This document shows positions 25,282-36,400 of a stretch of 64,000 nt of DNA, one piece after another (positions within the stretch are counted from its first letter, which is position 1; each line of letters opens with the position of its first letter). The notes beneath the pieces were generated by a model. The model searched no databases. It was given only the letters and a program-made list of their open reading frames with translations, and was not told the origin of the DNA. The stretch lies in contig JACJYR010000006.1 of NCBI GenBank assembly GCA_020636005.1, forward strand, positions 186,001 to 250,000, written 5' to 3'. Made by a program: the position numbers and the translations under genes. The DNA is from Lewinellaceae bacterium (lineage in GTDB: Bacteria > Bacteroidota > Bacteroidia > Chitinophagales > Saprospiraceae).

Positions 25282-28200
25282 ATGAAAAAAATTCTATCAA
25301 TTGTTTCGCTGGTTTCTTCTTTGTTATCAAACCAGGCTATTTCTCAATGTCCACCGCCCGGCTATCCCCCAACAGGGGACATCTGCACGCTGGCACCCAC
25401 TCTTTGCACCGACCTTAATGGTTATTGTGCCACACTTGGCACAAACAACGTTCAGGTCCCGCTCCCCGGATGCCCCGGGAACGTATTGAACAATGACGAG
25501 TGGTTCAGTTTTATTGCCGGCACACAAACCATAACCTTGGAAGTGATCCCGTCGAACTGCCAAAACCTGAACGGGCAGATAGGCATGCAAGGTGCAGTTT
25601 ACGAGGGCGGTTGCAATGGCCCCGCCATTGCAACCCAGTGCAATTGCACAGATAACCCATTCCAACTGTCTTCCAATAGTTTTATCGTAGGCCAGGCTTA
25701 CTATGTGGTTTTTGATGGTTGTGCAGGAGATATTTGCGATTTTCAAGTCAATGTGCTTGCCGGGTCAACTTTGCCAGTACCGCCAGGCAATCCAGGCCCA
25801 GTATCCGGCCCTACCCAGGTTTGCCCCGGTGCAACTACCTCGTATTCTATCCCTAATCCCAATGCAGCAACTTACACCTGGACGATAAACCCTCCTGGCA
25901 TCGGTTCTTTTTCTTCTTTGCCGGAAGGGGGGATCGTTGATGTAACCTGGAATACTACCGGTACAGCAACTATTTGTGTCACTGCTTCCAACCCGTGTCT
26001 TACCAATCCCAATCCTTCCTGTATCACGGTTACCTCGGCCAACCTTCCCCAAGGCAGCGATACTTATGATTTATGTGTCGGTGATTGTGTGACATGCGCC
26101 GGCATGTTGTTTTGCGCCCCTACCCCACCAGTCGGCACACCGGTCACGCTCACCTCATGGTTAGGCTGCGACAGTATCATCGTTTGCCATATCAACGGCA
26201 TTCCGCCCATCCAGACCAATTTGGGGCAAATAGAGTTCTGTGGGCCCTCTGCCTACCAGGTCTGCAATGAGGTGTACCTGGAATCGGGAATTTACTACAC
26301 AGACTGCACCAGCTATCAGGGCTGCGACAGCACGGTCATTGTGGACCTCGCCATCTTCGAACCGGAGGCAATTATCAACACCCCCGTCCCGGTGCTGGGT
26401 TGCGGAGCAAATGCTTCTGTTATTCTAAATGCCTCCAATTCGCCCTTGGCGCTCAACCCGGGAGCCACCAATACATTCCTTTGGACGGGGCCAGGCATTG
26501 TCGGCTCGGCAAACGATATTGTGGTCACAGTTAACCAACCCGGCCAATATTGTTTCACCATCACCCACCAAAGAAACGGCCTGCAATGTTCTGATATGGC
26601 TTGTGTGACAGTCACGCAAAACGCTGCCGTCCCTCAGGTACCCCAAATAAACGGAAACGCTTCCCCCTGCCAGGGCACTTCGGCCAATTATACGGTTACG
26701 CCAGTAGGTACACCGGCGCCCACTGGCTACACCTGGACAACCCCAAATGGCGAACCGATCACCCAGGTAAACCCCACTACTATTTCCGTTCAGTGGAACA
26801 ATGCGACGGGCGGACAACTGTGCGTAACCGCCAATAATGGTTGCGGCCCATCAAGTCCGGCCTGTTTCGTCGTGAATGTGCAAGCCGCTCCGGTGGTTCC
26901 CATCATTAACGGGCCGGCTTCAGCTTGTGCGAACAATCAAGCACAGAATTATACCGTCACCAACGTTCAACCTGGGGTTACCTATTCCTGGACTGTGCCT
27001 CCAGGTGCTTCTTATAGTGGCTCAGGTTCAAGTATCGCCGTGAACTTCAATGGCGCCACTCCGGGCACAGGCCAGGTTTGCGCAACAGCAATGAATGCCT
27101 GCGGCACCAGCCAGCCTGGCTGTACTTCCGTTACTGTTACCGGCATTCCTGCTACCCCAACACTAAATGGCCCCGCCACAGTTTGTTCCAGCGGAGGAAC
27201 CTATACCTATTCTGTTGGAAGCCCGGTGGCAGGGATCACGTATAACTGGACAGCCCCGCCAGGTGCCACCATAAACGGCACCGGTTCCAGTGTGACAATA
27301 GACTTCAACGGCGCAAGCAATGGGCAAGTCTGTGTTTCTGCCGGAAACGCCTGCGGTACGAGTAACCAGGCTTGCCAGACGGTACAGGTAGTTCAGGCAC
27401 CCATGGCTACTATCAGTGGAAGTGGGTCATTTTGTGCTGGAGTCACTGCAAATATCAACCTGACCATCAACGTCACTGGCACAGGCCCCTGGGATGTTGG
27501 ATACAGCTTAAATGGTGGTGCCCCAACCATGGTGACCATCCAAACAAGTCCTTACACTTTACAGGTAAGCCAGGCTGGCACGTACACCATAACCAGTGTC
27601 TCCGGTGGGGGCAACTGCCCCGGCACGTTCAGCGGCACAGCAACGGTGACAGAAAACCCTGCCCCTACCGCCACCCTGAGCGGTAATGGCAGCATCTGCC
27701 AGGGCAGCGGGCAGCAATTTCCACTAAATATTGCCCTGACCGGCACTGCCCCCTGGACAGTAAACTGGCAGGTGGGCGCCAATGCCCAGGCACCCTTAAC
27801 CATCAATGCGTCACCTTTTACCCTCAACATTGGGCAATCACAAGCAGGCAGCATTTCCCTGACAGGCGTCACGGATGGCAACCAATGTACCGGCACTGTT
27901 TCCGGCACAGGAACCGTTACCGTCAACACCGCACCCACTGTGAGCATGGTTTCAACCGAATGTGACCCGACCAACGTGGAATACACGGTAACCTTTACTA
28001 TCAATGGAGGTGATCCCGCAAGCTACTCGGTGACGCCCCCCAATGGGCAATTGAACAACGGTGTTTTTGTCAGCAATCCAATTCCGACAGGGGATGGGTA
28101 TTCCTTTGTGGTAAATGACGCCAACGACTGCAACCCAGTTACGGTGTCCGATAACGCTGTAATTTGCAACTGCACCACCGCAGCAGGAAGCATGGATCTG

Positions 28201-31200
28201 ACCCCCTTTGAAATTTGTGGAGATGGGCCAGAAACCATTCCTTACGATACGACCGGACAGGCTTTCGATGGGGATGATGTCCTTGTTTATATCCTTCATT
28301 CAGGTAACAGTGTAAACGTGGTAGCCCCTGTTTATTCCGTTTCGGTCAACCCTGATGTCATGTTCATCCCGGCTAGTATGACATACGGAACCACTTATTA
28401 CTTATCCGCCGTGGTAGGAAATGACGATGGTGCCGGCGGTGTTGACCTCGACGATCCGTGCCTGGCTGTAGCACAGGGGACTCCTGTAACTTTCAATGAA
28501 ATTCCAACCGCCACCCTGAGCGGCAACCCCTCCATCTGTGATGGGGATAATGCGACGCTGACAGTTGATTTCACAGGTGAAGGCCCCTGGAGTATCATTT
28601 ACGAAGATGGGAATGGAAACTCCCAAACCGTAAATGGTATCACCAGCAACCCCTATTCGCTGGTCGTCAATCCGACTTCAACAACCACTTTCTGTCTCAC
28701 AGGGCTAAATGATTCGAATTGTCCCGGTACTTTTAGTGGTTGTTCCGATGTCACGGTTAATTCAGGGGTTGGCTATACCAACCTGATGGTGGCTTGCAAC
28801 GCAACCAGCACGGCGTACACTGTTTCATTTACCATCACAGGTGGCGACCCCGCCTCGTATTTTGTCACGGGCGTTACAGGGACTATCAACATTGACCAAT
28901 TCACCAGCAACCCAATCCCTGCGGGCAGCGGCTATAATTTAATGGTTAACGACGCAAATGGATGCGATCCCCAAACCATTTCCCAGTCGCAAATTATATG
29001 TAATTGCTCTACTGACGCAGGCGAGATGGTGCTGTCCCTTCTGGAGGAATGTGGCGATGGGCCAATAACGGCAGATACTTTGGTGGCACCCACTTTAGAT
29101 GGTGACGACGTAGTTGGTTATTATTTGCATACCAACTCAGGAACGAACTTAGGCACTGTCATCGCAACGAACAGCACACCATCATTCAGCTTTGATGCAA
29201 ATACAATGTCTTACGGGACAACCTACTATATTTCATCTGTGGTAGGAAACGACAACGGATCTGGTGGGGTAGATCTTGGAGACCCTTGCCTTTCTGTGGC
29301 GCCAGGTACGCCAGTGGTCTTTTACGAAGTGCCCACTGCCAGCATGAGCGGCTCTGCTGAAATTTGCCCTGGTGAATCAGCAGAACTAATGATAGCACTG
29401 ACAGGTGACTCTCCCTGGTCAGTCACCATCAATGGCCAGGTCATCAACAACATTGTCGGGACGCCTTATGCCTACACCGTGAATCCTGGCACCACTACCG
29501 ATTACCTGCTTACATCGGTCAGCGACGAACACTGCACCAATACAGCCACAGGTACAGAAACGATTACCGTCCACAACCCGCCAGCCATCGCCGGTGTGGA
29601 TGTTGCCTGCAACGCAACAGGCACCGCCTATACTGTTTGTATAGATATATTAAATGGCGACCCCTCGTGTTATTCGGTCACGCCCAATACTGGCACCTTA
29701 ACAGGGAGCCAGTTTTGCAGCGATGAAATACCGTCGGATCAACTTTTCACTTTTCAGGTGAGCGATTGCCACGGCTGCCCGCCCGATGTAGTGCAGGACT
29801 CTGCCATTTGCAACTGTTTGTCCGCAGCGGGAAACATGGTACCCGATACTTTGTCTGTTTGTGGAAACGCCATGGCCGTGGCAACTTACGACACTACTGG
29901 GCAATTCCTGGATGCTGACGATGCACTTTGCTATATTCTTCATGCAGGCAACAGCAACAACCCGATTGCAACCAATTCGAATGCACCGTCATTTGCCTTC
30001 AATGCTGCCACTATGAGCTACGGCCAGACCTATTATATATGTGCCGTCGTGGGCAACAACAATGGCAGTGGCTGTGTAAATTTAAGCGACCCTTGCAAAG
30101 ATGTAGGGGGTTGCGCCCTGGTGACCTTTCACGCTGTCCCAACTGCTACACTTTCGGGAAACACCAGCATTTGCAGTGGCCAGACTACCGACCTGTCCGT
30201 CACCCTCACTGGGGCCGGTCCCTGGAACTTTATTTATCAAAATGCGGCCGGAAACCCCGTACCCGTCACTGCTACCAGCAGCCCCTGGCCCATCACGGTG
30301 ATGCCATCCTCTTCCAATGTTTATACCTTGATGAGTTTGCAGGATAATTTCTGCCCAGGCACCGTAAGTGGAAGCGTACTGGTCAATGTGAACACTCCAC
30401 CACAGATTGTCAATGAAACCTACACCTGCGATGCATCTGCACTCAACTACACGGTTTCTTTTGAAATAATCGGGGGCGACCTGGCCAGCTATACTGTCGA
30501 GCCTGCCGGTTCGGGTACTTTAAACGGCAATATTTTTACCAGCAACCCAATCGGCGATAATCTTCCTTTTACTTTCGAAGTGGATGATGTCAACAATTGC
30601 GGCCCAGCCGTGCTTAGCGATGTACACGACTGCGAATGCCTGACAGATGCCGGTTCTTTTTCCAATATCTCCCTGGTTGGCGTTTGTCTGGATGAAACAT
30701 TGACCATCAGTGCCACATTGACTGGTACCGTGCTCGACCCGGACGACAACCTCGTTTATGTGCTGCGTACCAACAACGGCACTACCCTGGGGACCGTGTT
30801 AGCCTCAAGTTCCACCCCATCGTTCGATTTCATACCTGGCACCCTGACGCCCGGTGTACAATATTTTGTCAGTGCCGTAGCCGGCAACAGCGATGGATCG
30901 GGTGGCGTGGATTTCAACGACAATTGCCTTGACGTATCGCCCGGTATCCCCGTCATCTTTTATGCCTTGCCCACTATCAACATCAGTGGTACAACGGCCA
31001 TCTGCGAAGGAGACACTGCCACCGTGGCCATCACCCTGACCGGCTCGCCGCCATTTGATGTCGAATACCTCCTCAATGGTATCCCACAGCAGGTCACACT
31101 GCCAGTCAATTCTTTAGCACTTGCTTTATCGCCGCCTGCATCTACTACCGTCATGCTTGTTTCGGTTACTGACGGCAACGGTTGCTCCAACTCGTCCTCA

Positions 31201-32502
31201 CAAAGTGCAACTATTACGGTCAACCAACCCGTAGAAGCGGGTGTGCCGCTCGATCCAATTGCTTTCTGTGCAGGTAGCAATCAATCAATTGATTTGGACG
31301 CCCAATTGACAGGTGCTGATCCTGGGGGTGCCTGGACTGACCAGAACGGCAACGCTATTCCAGGCGGGAACCTTAGCACAGGTTCGCTGGCTGCCGGAGA
31401 TTATAGCTACACTTACTTCCTGGATGCAGCGGCGCCCTGCCCCGACGATCAAGCTACCGTTTTGATGACCATCCACCCGCAGCCGGAAGCCGATGCGGGC
31501 CAAAACCAGCAAATTACCTGCGACGTGGTGCAGGTTACCCTGGGTGGTAATGGAACATCCCCAAATGTGAATTATACTTGGACAGGTGGTAATGTGAGCG
31601 ACCCGGCCATCGCCAACCCAAACACGACTGTTCCCGGTACCTACACGCTGACAGTCTCCAATGACTTTGGCTGCTCAGATTCCGATGTCGTCACGATTGG
31701 CCAATCCGTTACCATGCCTGAGCCATACTTTTCAGGAGTCCCTGTCAGTTGTTTTGGGGAGGAGGACGGCTTTATCGTATTGGACAGCATTATAGGTGGC
31801 AACCCTCCCTATCTGTTTTCCTTCAATAACGGTCCTTTTGTGGCGCAGCAGCAGTTTACCAGTTTGGCGCCTGGCAGCTATCTTATCGAAGTTGAAGACA
31901 ACTCAGGCTGCATGGGTGAAGCAACCATAACCATTGACGAACCTGCTGAAGTAACGGTCAAGATCATGGGTGACTTCGCCAGCAGTGATCCGGTCATTTT
32001 GTTGGGGGAATCCACAACGCTCAGCCTGGAGTCAACTCCACCCTATTTTGAACTGGACACTGTTATCTGGGCTCCCATTGGCATCGATTCCTGCCGCAAC
32101 TGCGAGCGGATTACGATTGCCCCTGTGGAGCAGACTTTTTACAAAGTGCTGGTGGAGAAAAATGGCTGCGACGCCGAAGCCGGCCTTACGGTTTTTGTGA
32201 AAAAAGAGCGCCCCATCTTTGCACCAAACGTTTTTTCGCCAAACGAAGACGGGGTGAACGACGTCTTCCGCATTTTTGGCGGATCCAGTGTGGCCAACAT
32301 CAAGTCGTTCCTGATCTTCAACCGTTGGGGGGAAACTGTGTATGAATATTACAATATGGATCCACAAGACCCAATGCTTGGCTGGGATGGGTATTACCGC
32401 GGCAAAAAGCTCAATCCAGCCGTCTTTACCTGGTTCGCCGATATAGAGTTTAAAGATGGTTCGTCCGAAATTTACGAAGGGGATGTTATTTTGATGAAGT
32501 AA
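25282..32502 (+). CDS. Giant secreted T9SS type B protein with PKD/Ig-like and SprB-type repeats
   Basis: A 2406-residue surface protein with a signal peptide (about 1-20, ending QAIS). Residues 20-160 are a Cys-rich N-terminal domain. Residues 165-880 contain several ~80-residue PKD/Ig-like units (each with YTWT/YSWT and NACGTS-type motifs). Residues ~964-1990 hold a ~275-residue composite unit repeated four times. A SprB-type repeat (about 2154-2220: CFGEEDGFIVLDS then GGNPPYLFSF and GSYLIEVEDNSGC) precedes the sorting domain. The last ~95 residues (APNVFSPNEDGVNDVFRIFG, then FNRWGETVYE and GWDGYYRGK) are the gliding-motility-associated type B C-terminal domain. It is probably an adhesin; the ligand is unknown. 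It begins 31 bases after tpiA. Confidence 0.88.
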   Translation: MKKILSIVSLVSSLLSNQAISQCPPPGYPPTGDICTLAPTLCTDLNGYCATLGTNNVQVPLPGCPGNVLNNDEWFSFIAGTQTITLEVIPSNCQNLNGQIGMQGAVYEGGCNGPAIATQCNCTDNPFQLSSNSFIVGQAYYVVFDGCAGDICDFQVNVLAGSTLPVPPGNPGPVSGPTQVCPGATTSYSIPNPNAATYTWTINPPGIGSFSSLPEGGIVDVTWNTTGTATICVTASNPCLTNPNPSCITVTSANLPQGSDTYDLCVGDCVTCAGMLFCAPTPPVGTPVTLTSWLGCDSIIVCHINGIPPIQTNLGQIEFCGPSAYQVCNEVYLESGIYYTDCTSYQGCDSTVIVDLAIFEPEAIINTPVPVLGCGANASVILNASNSPLALNPGATNTFLWTGPGIVGSANDIVVTVNQPGQYCFTITHQRNGLQCSDMACVTVTQNAAVPQVPQINGNASPCQGTSANYTVTPVGTPAPTGYTWTTPNGEPITQVNPTTISVQWNNATGGQLCVTANNGCGPSSPACFVVNVQAAPVVPIINGPASACANNQAQNYTVTNVQPGVTYSWTVPPGASYSGSGSSIAVNFNGATPGTGQVCATAMNACGTSQPGCTSVTVTGIPATPTLNGPATVCSSGGTYTYSVGSPVAGITYNWTAPPGATINGTGSSVTIDFNGASNGQVCVSAGNACGTSNQACQTVQVVQAPMATISGSGSFCAGVTANINLTINVTGTGPWDVGYSLNGGAPTMVTIQTSPYTLQVSQAGTYTITSVSGGGNCPGTFSGTATVTENPAPTATLSGNGSICQGSGQQFPLNIALTGTAPWTVNWQVGANAQAPLTINASPFTLNIGQSQAGSISLTGVTDGNQCTGTVSGTGTVTVNTAPTVSMVSTECDPTNVEYTVTFTINGGDPASYSVTPPNGQLNNGVFVSNPIPTGDGYSFVVNDANDCNPVTVSDNAVICNCTTAAGSMDLTPFEICGDGPETIPYDTTGQAFDGDDVLVYILHSGNSVNVVAPVYSVSVNPDVMFIPASMTYGTTYYLSAVVGNDDGAGGVDLDDPCLAVAQGTPVTFNEIPTATLSGNPSICDGDNATLTVDFTGEGPWSIIYEDGNGNSQTVNGITSNPYSLVVNPTSTTTFCLTGLNDSNCPGTFSGCSDVTVNSGVGYTNLMVACNATSTAYTVSFTITGGDPASYFVTGVTGTINIDQFTSNPIPAGSGYNLMVNDANGCDPQTISQSQIICNCSTDAGEMVLSLLEECGDGPITADTLVAPTLDGDDVVGYYLHTNSGTNLGTVIATNSTPSFSFDANTMSYGTTYYISSVVGNDNGSGGVDLGDPCLSVAPGTPVVFYEVPTASMSGSAEICPGESAELMIALTGDSPWSVTINGQVINNIVGTPYAYTVNPGTTTDYLLTSVSDEHCTNTATGTETITVHNPPAIAGVDVACNATGTAYTVCIDILNGDPSCYSVTPNTGTLTGSQFCSDEIPSDQLFTFQVSDCHGCPPDVVQDSAICNCLSAAGNMVPDTLSVCGNAMAVATYDTTGQFLDADDALCYILHAGNSNNPIATNSNAPSFAFNAATMSYGQTYYICAVVGNNNGSGCVNLSDPCKDVGGCALVTFHAVPTATLSGNTSICSGQTTDLSVTLTGAGPWNFIYQNAAGNPVPVTATSSPWPITVMPSSSNVYTLMSLQDNFCPGTVSGSVLVNVNTPPQIVNETYTCDASALNYTVSFEIIGGDLASYTVEPAGSGTLNGNIFTSNPIGDNLPFTFEVDDVNNCGPAVLSDVHDCECLTDAGSFSNISLVGVCLDETLTISATLTGTVLDPDDNLVYVLRTNNGTTLGTVLASSSTPSFDFIPGTLTPGVQYFVSAVAGNSDGSGGVDFNDNCLDVSPGIPVIFYALPTINISGTTAICEGDTATVAITLTGSPPFDVEYLLNGIPQQVTLPVNSLALALSPPASTTVMLVSVTDGNGCSNSSSQSATITVNQPVEAGVPLDPIAFCAGSNQSIDLDAQLTGADPGGAWTDQNGNAIPGGNLSTGSLAAGDYSYTYFLDAAAPCPDDQATVLMTIHPQPEADAGQNQQITCDVVQVTLGGNGTSPNVNYTWTGGNVSDPAIANPNTTVPGTYTLTVSNDFGCSDSDVVTIGQSVTMPEPYFSGVPVSCFGEEDGFIVLDSIIGGNPPYLFSFNNGPFVAQQQFTSLAPGSYLIEVEDNSGCMGEATITIDEPAEVTVKIMGDFASSDPVILLGESTTLSLESTPPYFELDTVIWAPIGIDSCRNCERITIAPVEQTFYKVLVEKNGCDAEAGLTVFVKKERPIFAPNVFSPNEDGVNDVFRIFGGSSVANIKSFLIFNRWGETVYEYYNMDPQDPMLGWDGYYRGKKLNPAVFTWFADIEFKDGSSEIYEGDVILMK
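28171..31230 (+). repeat. Four-copy composite protein repeat (about 275 residues each)
   Basis: Units begin near 28171, 29005, 29815 and 30637 with C-x-TDAG/TAAG-type motifs, at spacings of 834, 810 and 822 bases. Each contains a 'GDDVL.YILH....TYYLSAVVGNDDG...DPCL' part and an Ig-like 'PTATLSGN.SIC' part, then a 'GGDPASY' part. The fourth lacks the last part. DNA identity between units is moderate, so the duplications are not recent. Confidence 0.75.
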
Positions 32503-32529
32503 AACACGAGCCAGCCCCGATTAAGCAGG

Positions 32530-32600
32530 CAGGCTAAATTATTAGATACAACTGGTGTTGTTTGAAATAGAAGATTCAAGTGAGTAAATGGTTGGATAGT
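32530..32600 (+). repeat. 3'-flanking repeat, copy 1
   Basis: Starting 28 bases after the stop codon of the 2406-residue protein, about 72 bases are roughly 80% identical to 47734-47805, which lies just after the stop codon of the 1071-residue T9SS protein. Shared words include GCAGGCT, TGGTG, AAGATTCA and GTAAATGGTT. The remaining sequence to 32765 shows no gene or RNA that I recognise. Confidence 0.65.
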
Positions 32601-32765
32601 CGCTTGGTCACAGCTTTGCCATCGGCTTTCCCGGCTTCCGGCATGGGACAAGCTCTTGAGAATCCGACTCATGGCGTACACCCTTGCTTTGGCTAACACT
32701 CCTCGCTGCCAACCGTGTAGCGGACCTGCTGCGCCAAGTTATTGCTCTTGCCGGGCACACTAAAG

Positions 32766-32800
32766 AAAAGCCCTTGCCGAACAGATCGGCAAGGGCTTTT
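32766..32800. terminator. Bidirectional intrinsic terminator
   Basis: AAAAGCCCTTGCCGA pairs perfectly with TCGGCAAGGGCTTTT around a 5-base loop, between the convergent giant gene and the lipocalin-like gene. Confidence 0.9.
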
Positions 32801-32822
32801 ATGCTTTTGATAGGGATGCAGA

Positions 32823-33269
32823 TTAAGGATGGCCAAAAGTAGCCGTCCAGTTGTAGTTTAAAGTCCCATCATTATAAAGAAATTTCACCTTTAAGGTACT
32901 GTTGCTAATCTCCAGGATGTCCTGGCTGTCATCATCAACGGTCAACACCTTTTCGTCTGAACTAAGCAACCAAGTACCCGATGTCGTCTGTGGATCAGAA
33001 GGATCGCATTTGGTTGCACCTTCATCGAAGACTACTTTATTATCATCTTTGAAGAAGGTGATGTCGTCCTTGAAACAATTGTCGTATTGCGCAAAAACAT
33101 CAGTTACTTGAACCCCCAAAATATTGATGGCAGGATCCGATACGAGGGATTTTAATACCCAGCCTTTGTCGCTTTTCAGAAGATCGGCTACGGATGCATC
33201 ATCTTTTGAGCAAGATGCGAAAGAAACAACCGCTATGGCGGCCAGATACAGGAAATAATTCTTTTTCAT
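32823..33269 (-). CDS. Lipocalin-like lipoprotein
   Basis: A 148-residue lipoprotein (lipobox SFAS-Cys20, then SKDD). The mature part has the pattern KGWVLKSL ... DNCFKDDITFFKDDNKVVFDEG ... KCDPSDPQTTSGTW, cut here into short pieces, that marks the small 'lipocalin family' lipoproteins of Bacteroidota, with two conserved Cys residues (DNC, KCD). Function is unknown; such proteins are predicted eight-stranded barrels. It stands alone, converging on the giant gene. Confidence 0.8.
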   Translation of the reverse strand: MKKNYFLYLAAIAVVSFASCSKDDASVADLLKSDKGWVLKSLVSDPAINILGVQVTDVFAQYDNCFKDDITFFKDDNKVVFDEGATKCDPSDPQTTSGTWLLSSDEKVLTVDDDSQDILEISNSTLKVKFLYNDGTLNYNWTATFGHP

Positions 33270-33481
33270 AAATGAATGATTAGTTGGTTAAATAATACGA
33301 AACAATAAGCTCAAAACGAGGGCTAAAATGGTTTCGCTGCTGCGAAATTAGCTTTTTTTTAACGCTGAACGATAGCCTGGCCCCGGCTACTGCCACTTTA
33401 ATCCACCACCCCTTTGTGATTTGAAAAAAAACCAATAGCTTTCCTACGCTAAGAATTCCTCCAAATCATTATATTTTACCA

Positions 33482-36400
33482 ATGGTCTTTCAGGTCATTA
33501 ACTGGATAAGTTCATTGGCCAAAGGCCATTTTCAAGCATTTGCCAGTGCCAGAAGAATCAAAGAACAACCATCCATGCCTCGTTAATGGCATCAACGATA
33601 CCAAGAAAAACATCCTGCTCTCCGGCAACCTTATCTTCCCCGCCTTAGTGGCTGTGTCAACGACGCCAAAACGTGGGTGAGCTACCCAATCCGATCCTTC
33701 TTTGGATCCTGCGGCTGCTGGATGGCGACGCGCAGGCAACCGCCGGTCATCGTGCATGCTAGCGTGTACCCACCTCTGGCCCAGGTTGCCAAGCGGTGAC
33801 GTCGTTTTCTTTACTATTCCGGCCATGGTGCTGGAAAAGGCCGACGAATCTGTTTGGGAGACCCTTACTGAGGCGCTGGTCTGCCACATGACCACCCCAC
33901 TCGCCTGACTTTCTTGCCGGCTGACAAGGAACTCCGCATTTTGCTGAAAGAATCCTACGATACGACCCAAGCGCACATCGTGACTATTTCGATTGTTGCC
34001 ATTCGGGCGACAAACACCAGGGAACCATTTCATCCCAGCGGCAAGAGGGGTAAAAAAGCAAATTGGACCAATTCTTCCCAGCGCCAATGGAACGAATTCA
34101 TTTTTGCCGACCGCTTCCAGGCGTTTCTCCAGTTTGCAGGGAAAACATGCAACGAAGTCATCGCCCAGGTTCTTATAATGCAAATAGGCAGCGGCGGAAC
34201 GAACGGGACGAACTGGCGCTGTATGAACGGCAGGTGCATTTCAATTTGTTGAAGACTTTAAATCCTGTGCTACAGCCCCAGCTACCGACCCGCATAGCTG
34301 TGCGCAACCAACTGAAATACCTGGTTCACATCCAAAAGCCGTATTGATATGCCCCGAACCCAACCTCGACCTCCTGGATGCTGGTTTCTTAAAAGCTGGG
34401 AGCCTGCGGCAAAACGGCCAACCTCGTCTTCAACCAAAAAGGTGGGCTGGCGCATTGACTGTGGCATCTTACACGGCGGACAGAAGGTGATAGAAGTGAT
34501 GATTGGATAAAACGGCGAGATTTTCGCTTCCCGGTCGGCAAACGGAACTGGACGGCACTGGTACCCGACCTGCTATAGCCCTTGGAAAGAGGAGTATCTG
34601 TAAATTGAGCGGTATTGCCACCAAATCATACGGCCCATTTAATCAACAAGGATGCTTTGACCAATGATTTCCAGTCGGTCGTAGCAGCGTTGTCTCGCAC
34701 TGGCAGAAAAATGCGGCATTTTATTGCGTTGGAAGATGATGCCTCCTACCCGATTTTTGCCCATCGTTTGAAGGACATGGTGCACTCTGGATAAAGCCGG
34801 GCGACCTGTTACGCCCCCTTCGGCCTATCCATTTTACTTTTTTTGGATAATGAGGGAACAGCAGCAACAATCCGTGCGATTCCTGAACTCATCGAATCGC
34901 TGGTGAAGGCATCCATCTGACCAAACTGGAACCGACTGCAAAAACGAGGGCAAAGCGAGGTGCTGGATGACCAGGCACTGGAAATCTTTCTGCGCATGAA
35001 CCCCGCGATTTGCACAGAAACCCCTGATGCCATTTCTTGACCAAAACCAAATTTGCAAATAGTGTATGACGAATTGATCGGCAGCAGCACCAGGTGGGCG
35101 GCCATTAAAATAGTGATGAAACAAGACGCCCGGGCACCAAGCTCTACGTCGCCCTGTTTCAATAGGCTTATTGATTTCAGCACAACGGCCTGCTGCCTGC
35201 TCGAACCCCAGGTGGCTGAAATAGGTCTCAGGCTGCCTCTGAAACCGTGCGGATCACCGCAACGGCTCCATGTTCATCAGCCCGGATGAAATAGCCTATT
35301 GGTACAACAAGCCCACTTTACGGACACCCTGAAATTTATCATCGTCAGCACACAGCCTTAGAATTGGATGGCTCTGGAAACGAAACGGCTTATTGGAACC
35401 TCTTGACCCTGACAATATTGAAAATGAAATCAGCAAAGGCGGAATAGACCCGGACGATGGGCAGGAAAGAAGCTGCTCAAAGGTTGAACGCCCAAACCGA
35501 CCTGAGCTCTCAGAACCCTGAATACATGCCGCCCGCCAAAGACGTGGAGCGGATGTTGATGCCAATATGAACTGGCCCATTTGCTATCGGGCTTTATTTT
35601 CAAAAAGGTAAAATTTGTAGCCTTGGATGTCACCTCGATCTGGCATCAAAGGAATTACTCCAGGTGAAAAGGGGCTTTGAACATTCGCCCACCTCCGCCA
35701 ACCGATGGGCCCATTTCTGGTGGATGGCGCTATAAAAGCATGATGCAGAAAAACCCAGACTCGCTCTGCGTTTGGCCGAGGGGGCCCCCTGGTTCCAACA
35801 CCCTTGCTGACAGATATTATTGATTACGTTGGCGGTATTACCCCATCTACTGTGTAGCGGAGGCAGGCGACACCATTCGGAATTACCTGAAAGAAGGCGT
35901 ACTACCTGCAAGCCATCAACACAGTGGATCCAAAGGTTTTCCTGATATGGCGGTGGCAATGACATACCTGGCGAGAGTCCATGCCGTTCTCCGCAGGGAT
36001 TTCCTGAGAGGGAAGGAAAAAAGCCTGCCCGGTTTTTCACGGCGGCATTTAAAATGAGCCTGAATCGGTGCTGAGATGTATCGCACCTCATTTTCATGGA
36101 CTTGAAAAAGAAAGCCCGGCATGGAAGATTTTCGTACACACATGATTACCCGCACCTGCTACATCCGGCACGAAAAAACGGAGTTGGATAGGCAAGCAAT
36201 TTCGACGTACGGTGAAATTACCAGGGAAGGTGATCGCCGGTCTGCCGTACAGCACATGAGCTTAACGAATTCAACGAAAGGCTAAAGGCATTGACAGCAT
36301 CGGAGGAATTCCGCCAGCAGGATTATATTCACCTGCGTAAATAGTAAGGGACGACCAGGGGACGACGAGACCACCTGAACGACGAGGGTTTTCTGATGTC

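Noticed and set aside
32600..32765. Possible tRNA or small RNA downstream of the 2406-residue gene
   Set aside because: The sequence lacks a T-loop consensus and a clover-leaf fold; nothing beyond the 3' repeat and terminator could be supported.
33512..34183. A 223-codon reverse open frame
   Set aside because: It has no family features; protein-like fragments in this region are on the forward strand, so this is a shadow over a decayed gene.
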